From the NCBI GenBank assembly GCA_036924285.1, contig JAYKYS010000010.1, positions 17,769,001 to 17,833,000 of the forward strand: a DNA stretch of 64,000 nt, given 5' to 3'. Numbering within the stretch: position 1 is the first letter of the stretch; the number at the start of each line of letters is the position of its first letter. The translations under genes were made by a program, and so were the position numbers. The stretch is from Asterella californica. Lineage: Eukaryota > Streptophyta > Marchantiopsida > Marchantiales > Aytoniaceae. Under the pieces are notes generated by a model. It saw nothing but the letters and a program-made list of their open reading frames with translations, searched no databases and had not been told where the DNA came from. This document shows positions 22,924 to 35,655 of the stretch, piece after piece.

Positions 22924-24789
22924 TATCGTGTCGGATATTGCGTGAAGGATGTCTAGGAAAACGCAAGGTTCTTGACTGTGGAGATGTTGTGTGCTGAAAC
23001 AGAGACAAGACAGAGAAAAAACAGCCACGAAAACGAATGCTGCGATATATACCGACTCCAAATGTATGTACACTATTGGTTCTTTCTCCTAAGAACACAG
23101 AACTGAGAAACAGACAAGGGCGGTCTGTTACCTGCTTCAAAAGTCTCTAAAAACAACCCCTGAATCACAACCCTGACCCAAAACCACCGAAGTGCAGCTC
23201 AAAGCAAGAGAAACTTCTCTTTGCTAACAAACAGAGCCACAGTAGTATCACGCGATCCAAACCCAAGTCCAAACCACATCCATGTACAAGTTCTTAGCTA
23301 AAGCTAGCTACCACAAGCTGTATATAGCCAACCAGAACTCTAACGAACTCAAAAGAGCAAAACCCGTAGCGAAGAAACCGAAAAAAGTCTATCTGTGAAC
23401 TTCCTCCTTTCGCCGAGCGGACTTCAGATGTCGATAGGGTCTCTTCGCTGACTCCGTTAACCCAAGAAACCTTTAGATCTGACTCCCAACAGCTGAGATA
23501 TCGTCGATTTTCGGTCGCAAGTGATCGAACCTCCAATAACTCCTCCCTGCGGCTTAAAACCGCACACACTGCACAAACGGATCGTCTAAATTGATATCCG
23601 TCTTCCTGGCAGATAGATCTAGCTATCACGAACCCAACGAGACTCCAAACAAGTCGTTTGGAGTTCCCCTTGCAAAACCACGCAAGAAATTTGGTCACAG
23701 GTAGCAAAAAAACTGACGTGAATGGACTCCCTGCGGCTCAACCTCGCTCACCTCACACCAACCAACAATCCAATCCACGTATTGTCTTCTTCTATGCATA
23801 GATGAAGACTCCTTGGTCACGTAGTCACCAAGAACGAAGAGCTTGACACACCGATCGCGAAGAACAACCCAACTTTAGGTCGCAGGCGATGAAAAACTTG
23901 ATGCAAGCGCTTCCCTGCGAGCCAATTTCACTCAGAACTCCTAAACCGCACGATGAAACTTGGTATCGTCTTCAATTTCATGTAGAACTCGGTGTTTTGA
24001 TCCCGATGGATCCAAGGACAGCAAGTTTGGAATCCAGAATGGTCCGAACGGTCGAACTCTCATTCACAGGTAACTGAAATCTCCAAATCTCTCCCCTGCG
24101 TCTCAATTTCTCTCAGTACACATCTCCCGATCCGTCTCTTCTCAAACCGTCTTAACTTGTGCGTAGCCTGCACAGATCTGAACCGATGACACCTTGCGCG
24201 CGTGTATTGGACTTCCCAATTCTCCAAAACGTCCACCGACATGTCGTAGGAACAAGCAAGCCCCTTAAGCAACCCCCTTGTAACAGTCTCTGTACGTACG
24301 AAGTTCTCTCAATAATAAATGAAGCATGCCCCTTGCGTCTTTGATATAACGCCTGAAGTCTCAAATACCCAGTCAGCAAGTAAACTAGAGCCCAGCTTGA
24401 TATTGTCTTCTTTCGAGTCGCATAACTTCTCCATTAGGCGTCCAAACGAAGTAAACAAGATGCCCATGGAAAGCTGACAAAGAACTCTACCCATCTATGC
24501 GATGAAAGTGAAGATCCGAAGTTGCGCCAAAAACCCATAAGCTGGAGCCTAGCTTGTTTTCTCCATCTTTCAAGTCTTGTAACTTCTCCACTAGGCGTCC
24601 AAACGAAGTAGACAAAGTGCTTATGGAAAGCTGACAAGGAGCTCTACCCATCTATGCGATGAAAATGGAGATCCGAAATGATGTCAAAAACCCATAAGCT
24701 AGGACCTAGCTTGTCTTTCTCATGAGTGTCTTTGGAGTGACAAGCATCGAAGTCTGAATTTCAGATAGGAGCCGGTCCACGACACGACA
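22924..24789 (-). repeat. Family 1 LTR, copy A (5' LTR)
   Basis: 1866 bp. On the minus strand it starts TGTCGTGTCGTGGACC at 24789 and ends CCGACACGATA at 22924, the last bases mutated from CGACA. The U3 contains two copies of a unit of about 157 bp. The U5 side carries the ACTCCAAAC/GTTTGGAGT hairpin near 23650. Confidence 0.9.
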
Positions 24790-24966
24790 CCGTGTTTCAG
24801 TATCAGACTGAGATTATGTGATTCGGATCAGCGTCTAGATCCACGTCTCGGTCTACTTGGACACACGTCTCAAACCTACATCTTAGACTTGCATTTCAGT
24901 TTGTTTCTAGACTTGCCTCCTAAGATCATCATTCGTCTTTGGTCTCTTTGGGATAGACCCATGCGT

Positions 24967-25124
24967 TGTCGTAGTGCGTGACGTTCAAGATGATGAAACA
25001 GAGCTTCAGAAAACACTCAGCCTGCATTTGTTTAGGAAGCTGCGGCCTAGCTTATCAAGCTGGGCAGGAGCTAAGCTAGGGCTATGCTTGGCAAGCTGCC
25101 CCCTAGCTTGGGTTGAAATATCAC
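24967..25124 (+). repeat. Family 2 LTR fragment
   Basis: Starts TGTCGTAGTGCGTGACG and matches 32092-32250 nearly base for base, up to GAAATATCAC. It is an isolated 5' end of a family 2 LTR. Confidence 0.85.
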
Positions 25125-25451
25125 TCTGTTGTAGCTGAGATGGCTCAACTACAACAGAAGAAGAGCTATGACAAGCGCTTGACGAAGAACAAAACGAAAT
25201 TACAGCCATTTCAAGAGGGTGAGTGGGTGATGTTATGGGATGCTATAAGGCACAAGCGAGTTCAAAAGAAGTTCTTACGTCGATATTTTGGACCAAGGTC
25301 TTTCATCATCTCCAAAGTGTGGAGTAATAACACCTATGATCTTCAAGAAAGGAGTAGTACGTTCTTCGACCGAGTGAACCACGACAAGCTGAAGAAGTTT
25401 CATCAACGTGATACTTCCGAGGACGGAGTGAAAATTAAGTCTGGAGATAAA
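25125..25451 (+). pseudogene. Gypsy integrase C-terminal fragment
   Basis: The frame 25113-25496 encodes QQKKSYDKRLTKNKTKLQPF, GEWVMLWDAIRHKRVQKKFL and RYFGPRSFIISKV. This is the C-terminal GPY/F-type module of a gypsy integrase. It differs from the integrase end at 31452-32041, so it comes from another element. It runs to the TG start of an LTR-like block. Confidence 0.75.
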
Positions 25452-26072
25452 TGTCACACCACAAGTATCCCATTATTTGTGTATGTGCTTATATAAATTT
25501 CATTAGGTATGACTATCTTATAGGTTACTCTAGTTCGAAGATCTAAATCTAGAGTGATCAAAAGTAGTCATAACTAGTTGAGATAGTTATAACTAAGTTG
25601 AGGAAACTATTAGAGGTTCCACTATGACACTATGTGACAAGTGCGGAGCTCTAAATATGCTTCTCAAAAGTATGTAACTTTGTTGACCATCGCTGATTGG
25701 ATGCATGATGGAAAGTCATGCACAAAGATCTAAAGATGCTCCTCAAAAGACATATTAGTTTGTTGTCGTCTTTCGATTGGATAGCGTGGAAAGTTAACAC
25801 TTTACCAAAGCTAAAGTAGGAGAATCTCTTACTTTAGTAAAGGAGAAGAAGTAATGTGTGTGCTATTCTTAAGTCTTAGTAGCCTTTAGAAGTTTAACTA
25901 TTTGGGATTGCGCACTTATCATGAGGTAACGTAACTTAGTGAAAGTTACCACGGTAAGAACTTGTAGAGTATATAAGGAAGAGTTGAGAGGGTGGAAGAC
26001 ACTCTCATTTTCCTATCTATAAGTAAAGTGAGCATTGGAGACCTTGGGAGTCCTTGAGTACTATGTGATGCA
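25452..26072 (+). repeat. Probable 3' LTR of the integrase fragment
   Basis: Begins TGTCACACCACAAG and seems to end GTGATGCA. Contains a TATA-like AGAGTATATAAGG at about 25965. No second copy is present, so both ends are provisional. Confidence 0.5.
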
Positions 26073-26085
26073 ATGTGGAGAGCGG

Positions 26086-28099
26086 TGTCGTGTCGTGGAC
26101 TGGCTCCTATATGAAATTCAGACTTCGATGCTTGTCGCTCCAAAGACACTCATGAGAAAGACAAGCTAGGCCCTAGGTTACAGACTTTTGGCATCATTTC
26201 AGATCTCCATTTTCATCGCATAGATGGGTAGAGCTTCTTGTCAGCTTTCCATAGGCACTTCATCTACTTCGTTTGGACACCTAGTGGAAAAGTTACAAGA
26301 CTCGAAAGATGGAGAAAACAAGCTAGACCCCAGCTTTCGGACTTTTGGCACAACTTCAGATCATCGCTTTCATCGCATCAGTGGATAGAGCTCTTTGTCA
26401 GCACTCCATAGGCACTTTGTCTACTTCGTTTGGACGCCTAGTGGAGGAGTTACAAGACTCGAAAGATGGAGAAAACAAGCTAAGCCCCAGCTTACGGGCT
26501 TTTGGCACAATTTTGGATCTCCACTTTCATCGCATCAATGGGGTAGAGCTCGTTGTCAGCTTTTCATAGGCACTTTGTTTATTTCGTTTGGACGTCTAGT
26601 GAAGAAGTTATGTGACTCGAAAGAAGATAAAATCAAGCTAGGCCCTAGTTTACTTGCTGACTGGGTATTTGAGGCTTCAGGCGCTATATCAAAGACGCAA
26701 GGGGCCTGCTTCATTTTTTAATGAGAGAACTTCGTACGTACAGAGACTGTGACAAGGGGGCAGCTTAAGGGCTAGCTTGCGTCTGCGACCTGTCAACAGA
26801 CGGTTCGAGAGATTTGGAGGTCTAATGCAAGCGCGCAAGGCGTCGTTTGGGTTCAGATCTGAGCAAGCTACGCACAGGTTAAAACGGTTTGGGAAGAGAT
26901 GGATCGGGGAGTGCGTACTAAGAGAAATTGAGACGCAAGAAGCAGATTTGGAGGTTTTCAATTACCTGTGAAGGAGAGTTGGACCGTTCCGGAGTCCAAA
27001 CTTGCTGTCCTTGGATCCATCGGGATCAGAACAACGAGTTCTACAGGAAATTGAAGACGATACGAAGTTTTATCGGACGGTTTGGGAGTTCTGAGTGAAA
27101 TGGCTAGCAGGGAAGAGCTTACATCAGATTTTTGTTCGCCTGCGACCTGAGGTTGGATTGTTCTTCGCGATCGGTGAGCCAAGCTCTTCGTTCTTGGTGC
27201 CTACGCGATCAGGGAGTCTTCATCTACGTATAGGAGAAGACTGTACGTGAATTATATTGTTGGTTTGGGTGTGGTGAGCGAGTTTAAGCCACAGGGAGTC
27301 GATTTACGTCAGTTTTTTACAACCTGCGACCAAATTTCTCGAGTGGTTTTGCAAGGAGAACTCCAAACGGCTTGTTTGGAGTCTTGTTGGGTCCAGGGTA
27401 GCCAGATCTACTTACCACAGAAGACGGATATCAGTTTAGACGATCCGTTTGTGCGTGGTGTGCGGTTTTAAGCCGCAGGGAGGAGTTTTTGAAGGTTCGA
27501 TCACCTACGACCGAAAATCGGTGATATCTCGGCTGTTGGGAGTCGGATCTGAAGGTTTCTTGGGTTAACGGAGTCGGCGGAGGAGACCCTATCGACATCT
27601 GAAGTCCGTTCGGCGAAAGGAGGAAGTTCACAAATAGACCTTTTTCGGTTTCTTCGCTACGCGTTTTGCTCTTTTGAGTTCATTAAAGTTCTGGTTGGCT
27701 ATATACAGCTTGTGGTAGCTAGTCTTGGCTAAGAGCTTGTACATGGGTGTGGTTTGGACTGGGGTTTGGATCGCGTGATACTGTTGTGGCTCTGCTTGTT
27801 AGCAAAAGGAAGTTTCTCTTGCTTTGAGCTACGCTTCGGTGTTTTTGGGTCAGGGTTGTGATTCAAGGGTTGTTTTTAGGGGCTTTTGAAGCAGGTTACA
27901 TACTGCTCTGGTCTGGTTTTCATTTCTGTGCTCTTAGGAGAAAGAACCGGCAGTGTACATACATTTGGAGTTTATATATCGTAGCGTTCGTTTTCATGGT
28001 TGTTTTTTTTTGTCTTGTCTCTGTTTCAACACACAACATCTCCACAGCCAAGAACCTCACGTTTTCTTGGACATCCTTCACGCAATATCCGAAACGATA
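26086..28099 (+). repeat. Solo family 1 LTR, copy B
   Basis: 2014 bp, starting TGTCGTGTCGTGGAC and ending CCGAAACGATA (degraded CGACACGACA). GCGG lies directly on both sides (26082-26085 and 28100-28103). With no internal sequence attached on either side, this is a solo LTR with a 4-bp target duplication. It is longer than the other copies because the U3 repeat has three units instead of two. Confidence 0.85.
26160..26634 (+). repeat. U3 tandem repeat, three units of about 157 bp
   Basis: Units begin near 26160, 26319 and 26476, each starting with a (G/A)ACAAGCTAG-type motif and containing CATAGGCACTT and TTCGTTTGGACG. The other family 1 LTRs carry two units. Position in U3 suggests enhancer-type repeats, which is inference. 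Confidence 0.8.
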
Positions 28100-28225
28100 G
28101 CGGGATTAGAACTTGTTGCAGGAACGCTATTAGAGGGACCGATGTGATCATACGGATCAGAGTGTTGAGTGAAGTGAGCATGTGTATAATTGAATCATTG
28201 TAATTAAAGTGCACTAGTAATCTTA

Positions 28226-31200
28226 GTCATCTGAGGTACCCCTGGGTGAGAGACAGACCGGCTTACAAATCATTCTTGGTCAACCTTATATCACTACAGT
28301 GCGCATGGAGATCAAAGTGTATGGATCACACTTTGCTAGGATCCGTAGTCCTGAAGATAGACGTTCTGTTCAATTTCTGACTGTTCAGACAAACCACGAG
28401 CGAAACAGGCAGACCTTGAGGGACTCTCCTATTTGTAGAAGTAAGGATTTTTAGAACCCACTCTTGTAGAACGAGAGGACAGGAGTGAAGGGTCAAGGAC
28501 TACGATGGTCCCGCTTGAGCAGCCCAAGGGATCACAGGAGACTGATGAAGAGGCTGCTCGAGGTTCAGAGAATGTATATGGAATACCAAGTTGAAGATCT
28601 GGTTTGTTGGGTTTGAGTTATGAGGATCGGAGTGAGTATACACGAGTAGAAGATATGACTGTAAAAAGTAGGAGGCAGATAGAGAAACGTATAGCTGATC
28701 TGCGCTGTATAGGAGCTTTGGAGGAAAAGGAAGTGATTTTTGGTGTATATCAAGAGTTTATCGATATACAATCTTTTGTCCGTTGGCTAGATGATGTAGA
28801 TAGGATGGAAGAACAGTTGGGAGGTAGTGTGGTGATCCCCATCCATTCTCCTGAAGTCTATGAGGAGATTGTCTCGTACTTGCGATATCGACCTCATTCG
28901 AGACCGGAGAATGAATGGAAGGATGCAGTCTGTTGGTGCGGCTCTCGTCAGGAAGCAAAAGTACACGTCAAATATAAAGCTGTGGTGAGGAAGATAAAGC
29001 CTGTGGCGACCCAATTGCTTGTTGATTCGCAACAGCAGATGGAGTCAGCCGCCACTGAGCTTGTACTCAGAAATCCTGCACGAATAAGACATCAGTTTAC
29101 TAAAGAAACACTCGAACAACTCCAGATAGGAGGGGGTGGTTTCTTGACTGAAGTAGAGAAGAAGACTTTTGAACAGATGATTGTCAGTCATGGTAGAGCA
29201 TTTTATTTCAGCTGAAGAGATTGGTTGTGTGGATCCGAGTGTGATAGCTCCGATGGTTATCTTCACTATGCCTCATGTGCCTTGGGACTTGAAGCCGATT
29301 CCAGTCCCTCGTGCCTTGCTGCCAAAGCTCATTGAGCTATTGAAGGAGAAGATGCAGATGGGTATCCTTGAGCCATCCATGGCTCCGTACTCTAGCCGAT
29401 GGTTCACGGTGCCTAAGAAGTCTGGGGCTTTGCGCTTTATCCAAGACTTGCAGCCTGCCAACAACATCACGATTCGAAACGTGGGAACAGGACCTGTGGT
29501 TAATGAGATAGCTGAGACGTTTGCTGGGAGGTCTGTCTATTCTATCGGAGATTTGTTTTCGGGTTATGATCAGTTTCAACTTGCCTTGGAGAGTAGAGAC
29601 TTGACTACCATGCGTACGCCTTTGGGATTGATGCAGATGTGCACTCTTCCTCAAGGAGCAACAAACTCAATAGCACATATGCAGAACGCGATGCATAAGG
29701 TGTTGCGGGAATTTGTACTTGAGATCACTATCCCATTTCTGGATGACATTCTCATGAAAGGTTGTCCGATGGAAGACAAGGATGAGACTGTGGCTTCCAA
29801 TGGTTGCAGGAAGTTGCTAATCATATTCAAGACGTGGGCAGGATCCTAACACGTCTAGAGGAGGTACACCTCACTCTATCAAGTACTAAGTCTCGTTTTG
29901 GGATGTCAGAGGTTATGGTGGTTGGTCAATTGTGTGGCATATTTGGAAGAAGATCGAACCCAGAGAAGGTAGATGCTATAGCAATAATAGCATACTGTAC
30001 CAATATCACTGAGGTTCGATGTTTCTTGAGATCTTGTGTGTTCTTTCGTGTGAGTATCCCTCATTATTGCACACATTGCCGAGCCTTTGTATGCGCTTCT
30101 GAAGAAGGGGAAGAGGTTTACTTGGCGGCAAGAACATCATGAGACGATGGAACGGTTAAAGGAGATTCTGAAGTCTCCACCCATATTGAGGAGACTTAAC
30201 TATCAGAGAGGAAGACATGTGATACTAACTGTAGACACGAGTCCAAAGGCGATTGGATGGACAATTGGTCAGGAAGATGCAGATGGTGTGCGATTTGTTT
30301 CTAGGTTTGGAGCTCGAATCTTGACAAGCAGACAACGTAACTATCCTCAAGTAAAACGTGAACTATGAGGAGATGTTACTGCTATGAAGGTAGATCGGGA
30401 GTTCTTGATTGGTGCTCATGCGATTTTAGAAACAGATTGTTTGCCTTTGCTTGGTATGGTAGCAAACTGCAATACTCCAGACATAGCAATGTTGAGATGG
30501 ATTGCTTACATCCGGAGCTTGAACCTTGAGTTGAAACACATTGCCGGGAAAGAAAATCCAGTTGTAGACATGCTGTCTAGGGCTCGTTACGCAGATGAGG
30601 ATGAGATGGTAATAGAAGCTGAGGACGAAGAGAAGAGAGATGGTTGGTGTAGTCAGCAGACTTCGGATTTGGGATCACTGCCATTTAAAGAGGAGTTTTA
30701 CACAGGAAGGTTACGTGACATTGGACTCGATCTGAGTTCTTTAAATAGACGAGATGGGTTGAGTGATGTAGAGTTTAGAGAGGTAAGGAGGAAGGCATAT
30801 GACTACTTCTTGCGAGATGGGTATCTTTGGAAACGTCCAAAGAGAAGAGATGTAGCACTTCTACGAGTTATAGATGATCTGCAGACCAAGCAACGGTTGA
30901 TGAAGGAGTTTCATGACACCTTGTAGGCCGGACATCGAAGAGCTTGGGCTATCTACACAAAATTGAAGGAGAGATACTGGTGGAGAGGAATTTATCAAGA
31001 TGTGGTGAACTTTGTGAGTTCATGCTTGCACTGTCAATTTTATTCAAAGGTACGTTACAAGGATGGTCTGATACCAACCTATCCGTCTAGTGGTTCTTGA
31101 TTTGGTAGCAATGCCACCTGAGGTATGAGGTATGAGATACTTGGTGTTGGCTCGAGAAGACCTCTCCAACTTTGTGGAAGGACGAGCTCTGAGGACGAAG

Positions 31201-32041
31201 ATCACAGAAGGGATATGTAGGTTTGTTCTTGAAGATATTATCTGTAGATACGGATCTAAGAGAGATTGCGTGCAGACAGAGGAGAGTTGCGTGGTACGGA
31301 AGCGAAGGAGTTCTTCGCCCAACACGGAGTGAAACTCAAGCTCACTACTGCCATGAATCCGGAAGGGATTGATAAGAGCGAGAAAAGGCATCCGTCGATT
31401 GTTCAAGCTCTGATAAAGGCATGCGATAGTAGGCATAGACAGTGACCTAGGTTGCTCCTTTTTGCTCTGTGGGCTGACTGGTCGACTCATTGCACTACTA
31501 CTGGATACATGCCCATTGAACTGATGTTGGGTCAGAAGCCGATTATGCCGGCAGAGGAGGATTTTCCTACATGGGCTACTTTACCGTGGGAAGACGAAAT
31601 GGATCATGTACAACTTCTTGCACTTCGAATCAGGCAGTTGGAACATAGAGAGGAGGATCTTATAGAGGCACAACAGAAATTGAAAGAGGCCCGTCTCAAG
31701 AAGCTCATACATGCTGGAGATTGGGTTTTGGTATATGACAGTACCTTAGAAAATCAGCACTCTATGGTTCGGAAATTTTCTAGGAGGTGGTTTGGTCCGT
31801 ATGTTGTCTTAGAAGTGCATCGGAACGCTACTTACTCTTTACGAGAGCTTGATGGTACACCTCTAAGGCTTCCTGTTGCGGGTAAGCGTATCAAGTTGTT
31901 TAGAAAAAGGGGAGGATCCGTTGAGCTAGATGAATTTTTGAAGTCAGATCAGATGATGGATGCCGATGCAGATTTGCTATCAGAAGAAGACGCAGAGGAC
32001 GTTGAAGAGGACGAGGATAATTTAGAGAACCTTGGAGACTA
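28226..32041 (+). pseudogene. Gypsy pol remnant (PR, RT, RNase H, IN)
   Basis: Protease end (IILGQPYI, about 28265), then a linker frame 28604-29215. RT is at 29181-29849 with YSRWFTVPKKSG, SIGDLFSGYDQFQLA and the catalytic FLDDI. RNase H follows around 30200-30600 (ILTVDTSPKAIGWTIGQ, HIAGKENPVVDMLS). The integrase zinc-finger region lies at 30880-31060 (CLHCQF). The integrase core is badly decayed at 31080-31440 but retains TDRGEL-like and EGIDKSEKRHPS stretches. A C-terminal frame at 31452-32041 has GDWVLVYDST and RRWFGPYVV and ends in an acidic tail. At least five frameshifts or stops. Gag and 5' LTR are absent. Confidence 0.9.
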
Positions 32042-32074
32042 GTGGGAAAGTTAGCACATACCGGAGGATGTGCA

Positions 32075-32091
32075 GGTTTGGAGGGGGTGAA
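32075..32091 (+). promoter_or_regulatory. Polypurine tract before family 2 LTR
   Basis: GGTTTGGAGGGGGTGAA abuts the TG start at 32092. Nearly the same tract (GGTTTGGAGGGGGAAGA) precedes the family 1 3' LTR at 35656-35672, so the two families are close relatives. Confidence 0.85.
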
Positions 32092-33798
32092 TGTCGTAGT
32101 GCGTGACGTTCAAGATGATGAAACGGAGCTTCAGAAAACACTCAGCCAACATTTGTTCAGGAAGCTGTGGTCTAGCTTATCAAGCTGGGCAGGAGCTAAG
32201 CTAGGGCTATGCTTGGCAAGCTGCTCCCTAGCTTGGATTGAAATATCACCTTGAATGACAGCGAAAGTTTTCAGAATGCAGAGCTCGACGAGGAAAGCGA
32301 CCCCATGCTTCCAGTTTTGACAGAAAGTGTTTTAAGTAATAGTTAGTACGTGTTTTAGATTGAGAAATATGCGGAAGAGGGAAATCCGTCGATTTTGGCT
32401 CGTGACTCGAACTCAGAATCTGATAGCGTGAGTGTGTAGGTGTTCACAAGTACTATAGTTTTGACTCCTTATTCATTAAAAATGGAGTTGTATAGAGAAG
32501 TTAGCGTAGGAAAGGCTAGTAAAGACTTTACAGGAAAATTTCCTCAAGAAAACATATGTACAGAAACTTTTACCTTCTTGAACGGAACCAAATGCCATCC
32601 CAGTGATAGGGCGCCTGCCTAAGAGGAAAGTGGTCTCAGGATCAATCCCTCCTGGCCTCTGGTTCCTATTCCGGCATGTTGGCCTCCTGGAAGGGAGTCT
32701 ATGTTGGATATGCAGCCACGTCTTGCATATCTAGGGACGGGAGACCGGTATCTCTCTTAATCGTGAGCTTCCTGGTCTAAGCCTCCGCATGCCATCCTGA
32801 ATATACTATGGGAGATACCTGGTGCGCATATGAGAGGGCTGTAAGCCCTGTGGGGCAGCCTCATAAGTGTTGGGACTTCGGCCTACATTGGATGACTTGT
32901 AGTATATTCATGGTGGCATCAAGATGGCATCAAGAGCACGGGAAACTTTTGCTGATCAGTTAATTAATCATCGAGTCAGCTTAGCAATGACAAAGAAAGA
33001 TGTGAGACCTTTAATAATGAAGAGGTCGGCTTTGTAAAGGCAACTGTGAAGCTTTTATTAAAAAAGGAGCTGCTTTAGTAATTAAGGTTCTGTACATAAG
33101 GACAGCAGGGGGGCAGCTTAGCTAGGGTCCTGCTTCTGATAAGTGGCTGCGCTTATAAGGACAGTAGGGGGCAGCTTAAGCTGAGGCCTTAACTTTTAGG
33201 TTAAATACCTGCGGCGACTTGGGATCGGAGACACTTCAAGGGATTTTTTCACAGAGAGCTGAAGCGGAAGGAAGAGGATTAGGGATTTAAGATCGGGGAC
33301 GTGCAGGAGAAGCTTGGCTGAGAGAGATCAATTTTTCTGACAGAACTGAGGCGGACAAGTGTTTGGGAGCGGGAACTTTATCTATTATACAATTTGGAGG
33401 CAGAACTACCTTCTGAACAGACAGGAGGCTATTTTATTGAGGGAGATCGTTTGATAATCTGCAGAGGACTTTTGATCGACGTTGAGTTAAATTCTTGATA
33501 GTTTCAGTTGGGAGATTGACGCAGAGGGAGGATTAAGAGTTGGAAGAGCTTGAATTTACCTACTAGGCTGTTTGAGGTGAATCTGGTGAGCTAGGAGCAT
33601 CTATCTGAGCGGAGGAGAAGACAAGGACTGAGAAGATCAGGTTTTTCTGAGAAATTTCAGTGTCGAAGCTGTTGTAAGAATGAATACAAGGCGTTCGGGT
33701 TTCAGATCTTCATCGATTGTAGGGTTTGGAGAGAAATCTGCTGGAGAGAAGACTAGTTAAGTGAGAATTGGCTGTTTGGCATCTGCGGTGATCAACGT
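32092..33798 (+). repeat. Family 2 LTR, left part (interrupted)
   Basis: Starts TGTCGTAGTGCG after the PPT. It holds an inserted SINE-like repeat and is split at 33798 by the gag-only element. The remainder resumes at about 39975, where an AATAAA at 40047 may be its polyadenylation signal and the end may lie near 40117. Confidence 0.7.
32590..32937 (+). mobile_element. SINE-like element with tRNA-derived head
   Basis: The head reads GTGATAGGGCGCCTGCCTAA (A box) and GGATCAATCCC (B box, one change from GGTTCAATCCC) about 40 bp apart. The tail has GGGACTTCGGCC and GACTTGTAGT, a style seen in plant SINEs. It ends in a short tandem TGGCATCAAGA repeat. Exact ends and target duplication are not resolved. 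Confidence 0.6.
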
Positions 33799-35655
33799 TG
33801 TCGTGTCGGATATTGCGTGAAGGATGTCCAGGAAAACGCGAGGTTCCTAGCTGTGGAGATGTTGTGTGCTGAAACAGAGACAAGACAGAGAAGAACAACC
33901 ACGAAAAACGAACGCGCAATATATACACTCCAAATGTATGTACACTGCCGGCTCTTAAGAGCACAGAACTGAAAACCAGACCAGAGCAGTCTGTAACCTG
34001 CTTCAAAAGCCCCTGAAAACAACCCTTGAATCGCAACCCTGACCCGAAAACACCGAAGCGTAGCTCAAGGCAAGAGAAACTTCCCTTTGCTAACAAACAG
34101 AGCCACAACAGTATCACGCGATCCAAACCCAAGTCCAAACCACATCCATGTATAAGCTCTTAGCTAAAGCTAGCTACCACAAGCTGTATACAGCCAACCG
34201 GAACTCTAACGAACTCAAAAGAGCAAAACCCGTAGCGAAGAAACCGAAAAAGGCCTATCTGTGGACTTCCTCCTTTCGCCAAACGAACTTCAGATGTCGA
34301 TAGGGTCTCCTCCGCTGACTCCGTTAACCCAAGAAACCTTCAGATCCGACTCCCAACAGCCGAGATATCGCCGATTTTCGGTCGCAGGTGACCGAACCTC
34401 CAAAAACTTCTCCCTGCGGCTTAAAACCGCACACCTCGCACAAACGGATCGTCTAAACTGATATCCGTCTTCCCTGGCAGATAGATCTAGCTACCCTGAA
34501 CCCAACGAGACTCCAAACAAGTCGTTTGGAGTTCCCCTTGCAAAACCACTCGAGAAATTTGGCCGCAGGTTGCAAAAAACTGACGTAAATCAGCTCCCTG
34601 CGACTCAAACTCGCTCACCACACCCAAACCAACAATCCAATCCACGTATAGTCTTCTCCTATGAGTAGATGAAGACTCCCTGATCGCGTAGGCACCAAGA
34701 ACGAAGAGCTTGGCTCACCGATCGCGAAGAACAGCCCAACCTCAAGTCGCAAGTGAACGAAAATCTGATGTAAGCGCTTCCCTGCGAGCCAATTTCACTC
34801 AGAACTTCCAAACCGCCCGATGAAAACTGGTATCGTCTTCAATTTCCTGTAGAACTCGGTGTTCTTATCCCGTTGGATCCAAGGACAGCAAGTTTGGACT
34901 CCGGAACGGCCCGAACGGTCCAACTCCCCTTCACAGGTAACTGAAAACTCCAAATCTGCTTCCTGCGTCTCAATTTCTTCCAGAACACAACCCCCGATCC
35001 GTCTCTTCAAGAACCGTTTGAACCAGTGCGTAGCCTGCACAGATCTGAACCCAACGACGCCTTGCGCGCTTGCATTGGACCTCCAAATCTCCCGAACCGT
35101 CCGCTTACAGGTCGCAGGTGCAAGCTAACCCCTTAAGCACCCCCCTTGCAACAGTCTGTACGTACGAAGTTCAACCCTCAATAATAAGAAGCAGGCCCCT
35201 TGCGTCTTTGATATAACGCCCGGAGCCCTAAATACCCAGTCAGCAAGTAACTAGGGGCCTAGCTTGATTTTACCTTTTTCCGAATCGCATAACTTCTTCT
35301 CTGGATGTCCAAACGAAATAAACAAGATGTCCATGGAAAGCTGACAACGAGCTCTATCCATCTATGCGATAAAAGTAAAGATCCGAAGTTGCGCCAAAAG
35401 CTCGTAAGCTGGAGCCTAGCTTGTTTTCTCCATCTTTCGAGTCCTGTAACTTCTCCACTAGGCGTCCAAACGAAGTAAATGAAGTGCCTATGGAAAGCTG
35501 ACAAGCAGCTCTATCCACTGGTGCGATAAAAACGAAGATCCAAAGTGGTGCCAAAAACCCATAAGCTGGGGCTTAGCTTATTTTCTCATGAGTGTCTTTG
35601 GAACGACAAGCATCGAAGTTTGAATTTCATGTAGGAGCCGGTCCACGACACGACA
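33799..35655 (-). repeat. Family 1 LTR, copy C 3' LTR
   Basis: 1857 bp with perfect 10-bp inverted ends (TGTCGTGTCG and CGACACGACA). Two U3 units. It lacks the 6 bases TTTCTC present in the partner near 38268. Confidence 0.95.

Larger units (their letters stand above)
18846..24789 (-). mobile_element. Truncated Ty3/gypsy element (copy A) with family 1 LTR
   Basis: Read on the minus strand: 5' LTR (22924-24789), gag, protease, reverse transcriptase and the start of RNase H, then a break at about 18846. Integrase and the 3' LTR are missing. Its LTR belongs to family 1, shared with 26086-28099, 33799-35655, 38112-39974 and 40536-41690. Stops and frameshifts in every domain show an old copy. Confidence 0.9.

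Noticed and set aside
26086..32041. Copy B LTR as the 5' LTR of the pol region at 28226-32041
   Set aside because: Matching GCGG flanks make it a complete solo LTR, and the pol region ends in a different LTR family.
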